48,419 nt of DNA, from NCBI RefSeq assembly GCF_000521465.1, contig NZ_BAVR01000025.1, forward strand, positions 1 to 48,419, read 5' to 3'. Each line of letters opens with the position of its first letter. Position 1 is the stretch's first letter. Origin of the DNA: Acetivibrio straminisolvens JCM 21531. GTDB lineage: Bacteria; Bacillota; Clostridia; Acetivibrionales; Acetivibrionaceae. Under the pieces are notes generated by a model. It did not search any database, was not told the origin of the DNA, and saw only the letters and a list, made by a program, of their open reading frames with translations. Positions 1-8,136 of this stretch are shown here, piece after piece. The position numbers and the translations under genes are program-made.

Positions 1-274
1 TTAATCAGATCAAATTTCGTTGAAGAGGTACTTCCAGTAAAACAAGGATTGAAACGCTTTACAAATGTTGCGAAGGCGCTATTTGAACTTAAGTTGAAGA
101 GGTACTTCCAGTAAAACAAGGATTGAAACCAAGACTTGCTGGGGCAATAAATAAAACCCCTGGTGATTGAAGAGGTACTTCCAGTAAAACAAGGATTGAA
201 ACTTAACTATTAATCTAATAGCACTAATTTTATATTTTGTTGAAGAGGTACTTCCAGTAAAACAAGGTTGGAAC
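1..274 (+). CRISPR. CRISPR array, trailer end (four repeats, three complete spacers)
   Basis: Four copies of a 36-37 base repeat start near 19, 93, 166 and 239 and are separated by unrelated spacers of about 37 bases; bases 1-18 are the end of a further spacer, so the array continues left of the window. Each full repeat ends in ATTGAAAC, the usual type I crRNA 5' handle, so I read the array as transcribed left to right. The last copy (about 239-274) is degenerate: its end reads GGTTGGAAC instead of GGATTGAAAC. That is the normal state of a leader-distal repeat and supports a leader outside the window on the left. The first base is G in three copies and A in the third, which makes the repeat length ambiguous by one. 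cas1 follows on the same strand. Confidence 0.97.
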
Positions 275-319
275 ATAATTATAGCTCTATTATTAAACAT
301 AAACGTTAAAGAGGAGCCT

Positions 320-373
320 ATGGCAAATCAAATATTAAGACACCTTAAGCCACCACAACAACTAACCTTGTGA
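320..373 (+). CDS. possible 17-residue leader ORF before cas1
   Basis: An ATG at 320 sits seven bases behind a good ribosome binding site (AAAGAGGAG, 308-316) and opens a 17-codon frame (MANQILRHLKPPQQLTL) whose TGA (371-373) lies inside the AGGAGG that serves cas1. The arrangement would allow translational coupling to cas1. It could also be the tail of a lost gene or chance. There is no homology evidence; only the binding site and the stop/Shine-Dalgarno overlap support it. Confidence 0.35.
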   Translation: MANQILRHLKPPQQLTL

Positions 374-384
374 GGAGGTACAAA

Positions 385-1380
385 ATGAAGCTGATTTTGA
401 ATACACCCGGGCTTTACCTTTGCAAAAGGGGAGAATGCTTTCAGATTCAGAGCGAAAATGAAAAAAGAGAAATAGCTGCAACCAAAGTCGACCAAATAAT
501 GATTACTACTCATGCAGCTCTTACAACGGATGCAATTGAGTTAGCTCTTGAATATAATATTGACATAATATTTTTAAAAAGTACGGGACAACCAATGGGG
601 CGCGTATGGCATTCTAAGCTCGGAAGCATCAGTACAATTCGAAGAAAGCAGTTATTCCTCCAGGATAGTCCCTTTGGCCTTCAACTTGTAAAAGAGTGGA
701 TCTTAGAAAAGATGGATAATCAAATACGGCTGCTAAAAAAATTGGAGGTTAACCGCAGAGATGATGAAAAACGCGCAATAATTAAAGATGCTTTGGAAAA
801 GATTGAAAAGCAAAAAACTAACATTATGTCGATTAATCATAATGAAACAATAAACAATGTAAGAAACATGCTTCTCGGCTATGAAGGAACTGCCGGAAGA
901 GTATATTTTGAAACTCTTGGCAAGTTGATTCCGGAAAAATATGCTTTTGAGGTGAGAAGCCGAAATCCCGCCAAAGATCCTTTCAATTGTATGCTCAACT
1001 ATTCCTACGGTATTTTATATTCCAGTGTTGAAAAAGCCTGCATAATTGCAGGGTTGGATCCATATATAGGTATCATGCATACCGACAATTATAATAAAAA
1101 GGCCCTTGTATATGATATGGTTGAGATGTACAGAGGCTATATGGATGAAATAGTTTTCCGGCTGTTTAGCACAAAGAAAATTCAGGATGATTTTTTTGAC
1201 AATGTTGAAGATGGCTTCTACCTAAATAAAGAAGGAAAGCAGTTACTAATATCCGAGTATAACAAAGAATTGGAAGTTAAAATGAATTACAGGGGAAGAA
1301 GAATAGAGTTTGCCAACATTATTCAGTATGACTGCCATCAGATTGCAAACCGCATACTGAAGGAGAATATGCTATGTTGA
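385..1380 (+). CDS. cas1: CRISPR-associated endonuclease Cas1
   Basis: Cas1 is the integrase subunit of the Cas1-Cas2 complex that inserts new spacers. The product has 331 residues from the ATG at 385, chosen over a GTG at 370 because AGGAGG (373-378) is correctly spaced for it. The N-terminal beta domain (MKLILNTPG...) is followed by the helical catalytic domain. The metal ligands of the family are visible: E167 in GYEGTAGRVYF, H232 in GIMHTDN and D244 in the ALVYDMVE stretch. It overlaps cas2 by seven bases, so cas1-cas2-cas4 is a tight operon. The sequence and the presence of cas4 fit a type I-B-like adaptation module; subtype is inferred. No effector genes follow it. Confidence 0.97.
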   Translation: MKLILNTPGLYLCKRGECFQIQSENEKREIAATKVDQIMITTHAALTTDAIELALEYNIDIIFLKSTGQPMGRVWHSKLGSISTIRRKQLFLQDSPFGLQLVKEWILEKMDNQIRLLKKLEVNRRDDEKRAIIKDALEKIEKQKTNIMSINHNETINNVRNMLLGYEGTAGRVYFETLGKLIPEKYAFEVRSRNPAKDPFNCMLNYSYGILYSSVEKACIIAGLDPYIGIMHTDNYNKKALVYDMVEMYRGYMDEIVFRLFSTKKIQDDFFDNVEDGFYLNKEGKQLLISEYNKELEVKMNYRGRRIEFANIIQYDCHQIANRILKENMLC

Positions 1381-1664
1381 CATGGGTAATTTATGATATT
1401 GTCTCCAATAAGACAAGAAACAACATAATAAAGAAGTGTAAAAATGCCGGACTTTACCGTGTGCAAAAAAGTGTATTTCTCGGTGACCTTGAGAGCAATA
1501 AGTTTGACGAACTTAAATTGGTGCTTGACAGCATAATAGACAAGGAAGTCGATTCTGTTTATGTGTTTACAATGAGCAAGGCTGAGCTGAATAAAGCAGG
1601 TTTGTTGGGACAGGCATTTGACAAGGAGTTGGTAACTGATGAAATCATCTCAAAGTTTTTTTAA
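1374..1664 (+). CDS. cas2: CRISPR-associated endoribonuclease-fold protein Cas2
   Basis: Cas2 is the structural dimer that bridges two Cas1 dimers during spacer integration. It has 96 residues with the family start (LTWVIYDIVSNKTRNNI), including the conserved Asp after the first beta strand, and the VQKSVFLGDL segment typical of the ferredoxin-like fold. The ATG overlaps the end of cas1 (ATGTTGA) and its own end overlaps cas4 by 26 bases, so the three genes are translationally coupled. The long C-terminal tail (LGQAFDKELVTDEI...) resembles Cas2 proteins that occur with Cas4. Confidence 0.96.
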   Translation: MLTWVIYDIVSNKTRNNIIKKCKNAGLYRVQKSVFLGDLESNKFDELKLVLDSIIDKEVDSVYVFTMSKAELNKAGLLGQAFDKELVTDEIISKFF

Positions 1665-2253
1665 TGAGAACCAATGCTATATCACACCTTCAGACATGAT
1701 TGAATTCCTTTACTGCAAGAGATATATTTATTATATGAAATGCCTTGGAATTGACCAGAATGAGGAAAAACGGTTTAAAGTTATGATGGGAAGAGAAATA
1801 CATAAAAAGAGAGGAGAGCAGAACAAGAATTACTTGCCGAAGAAAATTGGTTCGATGGGTAAAATGATAGGAGTAAACTTGGTTTCTGAAAAGTATGGAA
1901 TAAGGGGAAGTGCAGACGAAGTCCATACGCTTGCGGATGGAACAATGGCACCATTGGATTATAAATTTGCTACATATGATGAAAGACTTTTCAAGACCTA
2001 TAAGAATCAGCTTGTCATGTATGCAATAATGATAGAAGAAACTTTTGGCAAAAAAGTTCATAAGGGATATTTAGTGTATTGCAGGGAAGAAAACAGACTG
2101 GTGGAAGTTTGCGTGACAGATGAAGATAAGGACAAAATTTGTCAATATATAGATGAATACAGAAAGGTCTTGGATGGATATTATCCTGAAGCAACAAAGC
2201 AAAAAAGTAAATGCCTAGATTGTTGCTATAAAAATATTTGCATAAAAATATAA
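1639..2253 (+). CDS. cas4: CRISPR-associated exonuclease Cas4
   Basis: Cas4 is a RecB-family nuclease with an iron-sulfur cluster that trims prespacers and helps select the PAM. The 204-residue product shows C26 in the EFLYCKRYIYY motif and a C-terminal C-x2-C-C-x4-C group (CLDCCYKNIC), together giving the four cluster cysteines. The nuclease core is visible as GREIHKKR, GSADEVH and PLDYKFA (the D-x-K motif). The start at 1639 has AAGGAG upstream and lies inside the end of cas2. Order cas1-cas2-cas4 rather than the commoner cas4-cas1-cas2 is slightly unusual. No cas3, cas5, cas6, cas7 or cas8 follows; the next gene is metabolic. Confidence 0.93.
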   Translation: MKSSQSFFNENQCYITPSDMIEFLYCKRYIYYMKCLGIDQNEEKRFKVMMGREIHKKRGEQNKNYLPKKIGSMGKMIGVNLVSEKYGIRGSADEVHTLADGTMAPLDYKFATYDERLFKTYKNQLVMYAIMIEETFGKKVHKGYLVYCREENRLVEVCVTDEDKDKICQYIDEYRKVLDGYYPEATKQKSKCLDCCYKNICIKI

Positions 2254-2344
2254 AGGAAGGAACAGAACCCGAAAGATATACAAAGAAGAGGAATATAACC
2301 ACGTCAAAAATGATACATACATAAAAACGACATGGAGGACTGAT

Positions 2345-3294
2345 ATGAAAAAAGCATTAGTATTTGGGGGAAGTATTTTTGTTGGAAAGGCAATAGCAGA
2401 GAAGCTCCTGGAAATGGGATATGCGGTATATGTGTTAAATCGCGGAAATCACTCCAACCCAAAGGGGACAATACATTTAAAAGCAGACAGAAACAGTTTG
2501 GAAGAGGTTTCTAATGTATGTAAAGGAATTAATTTTGATATTGTTGCGGATTGTTCCGCGTATACTCCCAATCAAACAAAAATCGCTATTCAAGCAATTA
2601 ATCATAATATAAAACATTATATACATATTAGCAGTGCAGCAGTATATATTGATGAAAATATTTATCCGTATACTGAGGAGAGTAAACGCGGCACATGTCC
2701 TGTATGGGGCGATTATTCAACGAATAAATATTTGTGCGAAGAAGTATTGTTTAAAGAGTATAAAGAAAATGGATTTCCCGTTACAATTTTAAGACCGTTT
2801 TATTTATACGGCCCTGAAACAATCTGGATAGAGAAACTTATGTAATAAGAAGATTGCTTACAGGAAATCAAATAATTGTTCCCGGAAGGGGTCTTCCGTT
2901 AATACAATTCGGATATATTGATGATTTATGTTCTGCCATCCGGCTTATTTGCGAGAATAATATTTGCTTCGGAAAGGCTTATAACATTTCCGGAAAAGAA
3001 CACATATCGCTTAAAGGCTGGGTTGAGATTTGTGCGAAAGTATTAAATGTCGAACCGAAGATTGTTTTGGTGGATACGAGCAGTACCGGCTTTAAAGCAA
3101 GAGAGTGGTTCCCGTTTCGTGATGTGACTATGATAGGAAACTGCGATCGAATAAAACAAGACATTGGATTTGAACCTCAATATACGTTTGAGCAAGGAAT
3201 GAAAAAAATTGTTGAATTTATTGATTTGAACCGGCTCATAGATGGGTTTGAAATTAGTGATATAGAGAAAAGCATTTTAAGCAAATTATCATAA
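2345..3294 (+). CDS. NAD-dependent epimerase/dehydratase family protein (frameshifted)
   Basis: This is an extended short-chain dehydrogenase-like protein of about 316 residues when repaired. The N-terminal half begins KKALVFGGSIFVGKAIAEKL, a Rossmann fold with the glycine-rich turn of the atypical a5/CSP41-like branch, and has the catalytic-type Y-x3-K in YSTNKYLCEE. The substrate is not evident; nucleotide-sugar modification is a guess from the family. The frame breaks near 2815: GGCCCTGAAAC reads on perfectly as YGPGNNLDRETYVIRRLLTG if one G is added, so a single base appears to be missing. The second half starts in the new frame and continues without a stop to 3294. GGAGG (2335-2339) precedes the start. 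Residue conservation continues across the break, so a sequencing error is likelier than decay. Confidence 0.85.
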
Positions 3295-3385
3295 TTGCTC
3301 GTAGAAGATAGGAAATTACAAATCGTATATTGAAGGGAATGTGGGAATATACAATATTTGTATCAAAAAATAAATAGATAAAAAT

Positions 3386-3423
3386 AAAAAGCCACTGCGA
3401 AAAAGTATCGCAATGGCTTTTTT
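3386..3423. terminator. bidirectional rho-independent terminator
   Basis: AAAAAGCCACTGCGA (3386-3400) pairs with TCGCAATGGCTTTTTT (3408-3423) with one wobble, giving a hairpin flanked by an A-run on the left and a T-run on the right. It lies between two convergent genes and would terminate both the epimerase transcript and the TPR/stalk-domain transcript. Confidence 0.85.
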
Positions 3424-3439
3424 GCATCTTATAAAGTAA

Positions 3440-4996
3440 CTAGTTACCGTAATAATACCTAAAGGTAAAGTTTATTTGATCCTGTTCGATAACGTTAACG
3501 AGCATGCCCTGCTTGAAAACTTCCAATTCAAGATTCTTTGAGTCGGCTTCATATGTAGTATAAAGTCTGTAATACATTTTATTGTCATAAACAAAAGATG
3601 CTTCAACAGTGTCACATCCCAATACCGAACCGTAGTTTTCCTGAACAACTCTATTTAAATAATCGATTTTATCCTCCTTGCTCAATGCTCTAAAGAGATT
3701 CAAATTCTCTTCACTTTTGGCAACAAAAATCATTTTTGCTTCGTTAGGCTCAATGCCGTAAGGTTCGGGAAACATACCGTCTATCGGAAGTATGTCGAGG
3801 GATGCATCCAATTTTTCAATAATGGCTTCTCTTGAAAGTCCGGTGTTATTTGTGTTTTCTTCCTGAGAAGCAACATAAACGGTTTTGGTATCATGGTCCC
3901 AGTCCACATCGGCACCAAAGGATTCCGATACAAATCTCACCGGTACAAGAGTTCGGCCGTTGACTATTTTGCCTGGTACATCAAGGGTCACTTCTTTTCC
4001 GTTTACAAGGGCTGTTTTCGAGCCTATTTGAAGTGAAAGTGAAGTGTTACCCAATTGGCCTTTTACAGTTTTGGTAGAATCTATCCATTCTATAGATGCC
4101 CCCAAAGCTTCGAATACTATTCTCAAAGGCAGAAGAACTCTTCCTTCCTCAATAGTAGGAGGAACATCGAATTCCATAAATTTTCCGTCTACATAAACAC
4201 CTACTCCTGTCAATGCCTTGAAAGTACTTGAATTTCTAATATTATCAAAGTCTTTGTCATTTATTGCTAGAACTTTATATCTGGGTGCCAATTGAATGGC
4301 TTTTTTAAGATTAACGAGGGCCTCATCTGTTCTTCCCCAAAAAGAATATACGCATGCAGTATTGTAAAAGGCTCCTGCATTATAAGGGTCAAGTTCAATT
4401 GTTTTTTTTAGGCACTCCATTGCTTCGTTAATGTTGTTTACATTAAATTGGAGGTCGCTTAACGTGATATAGAAGGATAATTCCTTCGGATTGTTCTTTA
4501 TTCCGAGTTTGTAGCATTCGATAGCTTCGTAGATTCTATTCATTTCAAGCAAGGCGCCTGCTTTGAATACATATAAGGGTATATGGTTTGGTGATGCAGC
4601 AATTCCTTGGTCAAAAGTACTTAGCATTTCGTCTTTTTTGTTGAGCTCTGAATAAATAAATGCTTTTCTTATGTATCCATCTCCATAGGAAGGGGAAATG
4701 GATAATGCTTGTTCGATAGCATTTAAAGCTTCCTGATATTTTTTCTGGTATTGCAATATTTCAGCTTTTAAGCAATATAATTCCGGTTCGGGTTGAATGT
4801 TAATAGCTTTGTTGCAATAATCAAGTGCCAAGTCATAATTATCCTGGGCAATAGCACTGTAGGCTTTTATAGCATAATGGTCTGCTTCGGCAGAATTTGA
4901 GCTGTTGGCCAAAACCGGTATACCGGAACCAAGGATTGATATAGTAATGCAGATAACTAATAGGATTTTGATACTGAAGGCAATTTTCTTTTTCAT
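3440..4996 (-). CDS. exported TPR protein with copper-amine-oxidase-like stalk domain
   Basis: The protein has 518 residues. A signal peptide (KKKIAFSIKILLVICITISILGSGIPVLA) is followed by about six tetratricopeptide repeats (residues about 35-255, with the usual A-x3-Y/A spacing, e.g. AIECYKLGIKNNPKELSFY). Residues about 265-375 form two copies of the copper amine oxidase N-terminal (stalk) repeat, recognisable by GRVLLPLRIVFEALGA and GRTLVPVRFVSESFGA followed by a W-D strand. The last 130 residues are unrecognised. These stalk domains are surface structural modules, not enzymes, so a cell-surface binding or scaffolding role is inferred. The start has GGAGG upstream (about 5004-5008). Its promoter region contains a perfect 14-base inverted repeat. 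Confidence 0.85.
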   Translation of the reverse strand: MKKKIAFSIKILLVICITISILGSGIPVLANSSNSAEADHYAIKAYSAIAQDNYDLALDYCNKAINIQPEPELYCLKAEILQYQKKYQEALNAIEQALSISPSYGDGYIRKAFIYSELNKKDEMLSTFDQGIAASPNHIPLYVFKAGALLEMNRIYEAIECYKLGIKNNPKELSFYITLSDLQFNVNNINEAMECLKKTIELDPYNAGAFYNTACVYSFWGRTDEALVNLKKAIQLAPRYKVLAINDKDFDNIRNSSTFKALTGVGVYVDGKFMEFDVPPTIEEGRVLLPLRIVFEALGASIEWIDSTKTVKGQLGNTSLSLQIGSKTALVNGKEVTLDVPGKIVNGRTLVPVRFVSESFGADVDWDHDTKTVYVASQEENTNNTGLSREAIIEKLDASLDILPIDGMFPEPYGIEPNEAKMIFVAKSEENLNLFRALSKEDKIDYLNRVVQENYGSVLGCDTVEASFVYDNKMYYRLYTTYEADSKNLELEVFKQGMLVNVIEQDQINFTFRYYYGN

Positions 4997-5013
4997 TTCT
5001 TTCCCTCCAAAAT

Positions 5014-5097
5014 TATTTTGCGGTAATGAATGAAAATTATTATAACATATTTCATAAAAACTTGTATTATATTGAATGATAAAATTACCGCAAAATA
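5014..5097 (-). promoter_or_regulatory. promoter flanked by a perfect 14-base inverted repeat
   Basis: TATTTTGCGGTAAT (5014-5027) and its exact reverse complement ATTACCGCAAAATA (5084-5097) lie 70 bases apart centre to centre. Between them, on the minus strand, is a good -10 (TATAAT, 5039-5044) for the TPR/stalk gene; the -35 is weak (TACAAG). One arm falls in the 5' untranslated region and the other just upstream of the -35, a layout that suits a dimeric or looping regulator. The regulator is unknown. Confidence 0.5.
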
Positions 5098-5298
5098 TTA
5101 ATTTATTCTCATTCGTAAATTACTTTTGTTGTTGGAATATAGTTGCATTTTTTGGCTTCTTTGGTATGATATTAATATGGACTAGTGTAACGCAGGAAAT
5201 AAGCATGTTAGACTTCACACCTATACCGTTAAAGTGCTATTGAATTGTATGAGATTTGTGTAAATAGTATTAGTGCCAAAAATCCGGGATGATTATTT

Positions 5299-5428
5299 AT
5301 GAATAAAGTTGTGTTTTGAAGAGGATTATTTGATTACCAACCTATATTTTAGCATGGAATTAAAAGTAGATAGTGTTCTAAGAAAACAAGACTTTAGCTA
5401 TTTTAAAAATTTGGGCGAGGTGTTGTAA
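5299..5428 (+). other. possible decayed or frameshifted small ORF in the 5100-5530 gap
   Basis: The gap 4997-5531 holds the promoter above and little else. An ATG at 5299 reads MNKVVF and then hits TGA; with one T fewer in TTTT (about 5313-5316) it continues EEDYLITNLYFSMELKVDSVLRK and on to TAA at 5426. A second reading beyond 5420 also looks protein-like. There is no clear ribosome binding site and I do not recognise the product. It may be a remnant. Confidence 0.2.
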
Positions 5429-5531
5429 ATGATACCGGCAGAATGAATGACGTGGTATGGGGAAATGTACTATGGCTTTGGCAATGATTGCATATATGTC
5501 CATAATGACTAAAATTGTGTGGTGATGGCAA

Positions 5532-6166
5532 ATGAAGAGATGCATATTTCTTTTATTTATTTTACTGAGTGTAGCAATTGGTAATGTGTATGCCGATGAA
5601 ACCGGAAAGAATGTGTTGAATTTTAGAAAGATTAATAAAGAACATAAAACATATTTTTGTGCGGTTGGCATTTCGGCAAACTCTTTAGGCGACGTTGCTA
5701 TAGGATTTAGTGATGATTATATTAATGTCTATGATAAACATGGCAATTTTAAATATTCCTTTGCTTTTAAAGTGGATGGCAGTTATTTGTTTGAGTTTGA
5801 TAATCAAAACAATATTATAATTTTTACGGCTAGAGACGGTATGCGTTATTATTTTAGCGCTGACGCAAAATTAATAAGGACAGAAAAAATCTCTGATCCG
5901 GTTGAAAGAGAACGCTATTATGAAAATCATTCAAACAAAAGAAATTTAGATGTTGATGGGATTAGTTACTCGATGAGACAGGCCTTTGGTATATGAAATT
6001 TATAAAAACAGATGCTGATGGTAATGAATTGGTAATATATGAAACCGGTTCACAGTACATCTTTAAGATATTGATTGCATTAATAATTCTGGCATTAGTC
6101 GCGTTAGTAATATGCGGATTAATTAAGACTATATCAACAGAAATGAAGAAGTATATGGAAACGTAA
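5532..6166 (+). CDS. membrane-anchored exported protein of unknown function (frameshifted)
   Basis: I do not recognise this gene. The first part starts with a signal sequence (KRCIFLLFILLSVAIGNVYA) and continues with short beta-strand repeats of the kind AIGFSDDYINVYDKHGNFKYSF and IIIFTARDGMRYYF, which suggest a small beta-propeller fragment. The frame ends at 5996, but in the -1 frame the sequence continues GLWYMKFIKTDADGNELVIYE and then a clear transmembrane helix (YIFKILIALIILALVALVIC) and a basic tail, stopping at 6166. One base is probably missing near 5984. The repaired protein has about 211 residues with an extracytoplasmic domain between a signal peptide and a C-terminal anchor. Confidence 0.5.
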
Positions 6167-6303
6167 AACTGAATATCGAAAGCTTTAGGATGGCATTGAT
6201 GCGAAGTTTTAAGTATAATGTGGTTGTATAATAAAGTTAATGTATAATTTAGTAACAAAACGGAATTCAAAAATAACTTAAAAATTGCAGGGGGAATTGA
6301 TCT

Positions 6304-7088
6304 GTGAAGAAAATAGCGTTGGTATTGGCAATAATGAGCGTTTTAATGATGTTGACATCTTTTGCGGGTGCAGTAGAATTACCGCTAAGGGTGGAGGTAA
6401 ACGGTGAAAGATTGTATTTTCCGGATGAACAGCCGTTTATTGATTCAAATGGAAGAACTCAAACACCGGCAAGATTTATAGCGGAGAAGTTGGGAGCAAA
6501 TGTGACCTGGGATGGCAAAGAGCAGAAGGCAGTATTTGAGAAAGGCAACAAGAAACTTGTTTTGCATATAGGGAAAACAGAGTATGAATTAAACGGCGAA
6601 AAGAAGAAAATGGATACAGCTGCATTGTTGATATCGGGAAGGACTTTTGTACCTGCAAGATATGTGGCAGAGGCATTTGATGCTGTAGTAAGTTGGGATC
6701 CGGATATAAGGACTGTATACATAAATACGAATGTTAAACCGGCTGATAAGAGGGAAGGGACTGAGATAGTAGCTGGATTTGAGGTGCCTTTGGATACTAA
6801 TTTGATTGCAATAGAGGAAGAATGGGGAGGTAGGACAGAAGCTTGTTTTGAAGTAAATTTACTAAGAGCAGATGTAGAAGGGCAGCTGAAAGATTTAAGA
6901 CAAATACTTTTGCAAAGTGTGATAGTAGCACAGTGGATCAGGTTATAGCTTATGTTTCGCAGAAGAAGGAAAGAACATATTATTTACCTGATAAATACAT
7001 ATATGACAATAAAAGTGGAAGATATATATGGATAAAGGAATCATTTTTAGAAGATATCAATGTATTTTACTGTGCTGAAGATTTTTAA
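6304..7088 (+). CDS. stalk-domain exported protein, tandem copy 1 (frameshifted)
   Basis: A signal peptide (KKIALVLAIMSVLMMLTSFAGA) precedes two copper-amine-oxidase N-terminal repeats (residues about 23-145; GRTQTPARFIAEKLGA and GRTFVPARYVAEAFDA) and an unrecognised C-terminal domain of about 110 residues. The start is GTG with CAGGGGGA upstream. The frame breaks near 6914 where the copy has CAAAGTG and the neighbouring paralogue CAAAAATG; adding one A restores QKCD and a frame that matches the paralogue to the TAA at 7086-7088 (261 residues). The next gene is a near-duplicate. A surface-structural role is inferred from the domain. Confidence 0.75.
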
Positions 7089-7227
7089 AGTGAAGTATAA
7101 AAATAAAGTGTATTTTTATGTAAATTAAGTGTTCTTATGCTGATTATGCAAGTTATATTTGCTCGAAATATATATGAGTTAAATATAGAAATTACGCAAA
7201 GAAAAATTTGAAAACCTCAAGATAAGA

Positions 7228-7256
7228 TTGAAATAGGGTTTAAGGTAAAATATAAT
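7228..7256 (+). promoter_or_regulatory. sigma-A type promoter for stalk-domain copy 2
   Basis: TTGAAA (7228-7233), a 17-base spacer and a perfect TATAAT (7251-7256) lie about 65 bases upstream of the ATG at 7323, which has GGGAGGAG as binding site. Confidence 0.65.
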
Positions 7257-7322
7257 TGAATAATAAAGAATTATATAATTGAGTAAAAAGCTAGATTAAT
7301 TATACAAGGGAGGAGTTTATTA

Positions 7323-8123
7323 ATGAAGAAAATAGCGTTGGTATTGGCAATAATGAGCGTTTTAATGATGTTGACATCTATTGCGGGTGCAGTAGAATTA
7401 CCGCTAAGGGTAGAGGTAAACGGTGAAAGATTGTATTTTCCGGATGAACAGCCGTTTATTGATTCAAATGGAAGGACTCAAACACCGGCAAGATTTATAG
7501 CGGAGAAGTTGGGAGCAAATGTGACCTGGGATGGCAAAGAGCAGAAGGCAGTATTTGAGAAAGGCAGCAAGAAACTTGTTTTGTATATAGGGAAAACAGA
7601 GTATGAATTAAACGGTGAAAAGAAGAAAATGGATACAGCTGCATTGTTGATATCGGGAAGGACTTTTGTACCTGCAAGATATGTGGCAGAGGCATTTGAT
7701 GCTGTAGTAAGTTGGGATCCGGATATAAGGACTGTATACATAAATACCAATGTTAAACCGGCTGATAAGAAAGAAGGAATTGAGATAGTAGCAGGATTTG
7801 AGGTGCCTTTGGATACTAATTTGATTGCTGTAGAGGAAGACTGGGGCGGAAAAACAGAGGCTTGTTTTGAGATTAATTTGTTACGAGCAGATGTAGAAGG
7901 GCAATTGGAAGATTTAAGACAAATACTTTTGCAAAAATGTGATAGAAGTACAGTTGATGAAGTTATTGCTTATGTTTCACAGAAAAAAGAACGGAAATAT
8001 TATTTGCCTGAAAAATATATATATGACAGTAAAAGTAGAAGGTATATTTGGATAAGTGAGTCCTTTATGGAGGATATATCTATATTTTACTGCTCTGCTA
8101 CCTATAAACGGAGTAACGATTGA
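7323..8123 (+). CDS. stalk-domain exported protein, tandem copy 2
   Basis: This is the intact 266-residue paralogue of the gene at 6304. It has the same signal peptide, the same pair of copper-amine-oxidase N-terminal repeats and an unrecognised C-terminal domain with QKCDRSTVDEVIAYVSQKK. The first 450 bases are almost identical to copy 1; the C-terminal third differs clearly, and the last residues (YCSATYKRSND) diverge completely. The next gene starts 13 bases after its stop, so the two are probably cotranscribed from the promoter at 7228-7256. Non-enzymatic surface module; partner unknown. Confidence 0.8.
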   Translation: MKKIALVLAIMSVLMMLTSIAGAVELPLRVEVNGERLYFPDEQPFIDSNGRTQTPARFIAEKLGANVTWDGKEQKAVFEKGSKKLVLYIGKTEYELNGEKKKMDTAALLISGRTFVPARYVAEAFDAVVSWDPDIRTVYINTNVKPADKKEGIEIVAGFEVPLDTNLIAVEEDWGGKTEACFEINLLRADVEGQLEDLRQILLQKCDRSTVDEVIAYVSQKKERKYYLPEKYIYDSKSRRYIWISESFMEDISIFYCSATYKRSND

Positions 8124-8136
8124 GAGGTATAAAAGA

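Noticed and set aside
79..300. minus-strand open frame over the array
   Set aside because: It translates the CRISPR repeats (the same peptide recurs at each repeat).
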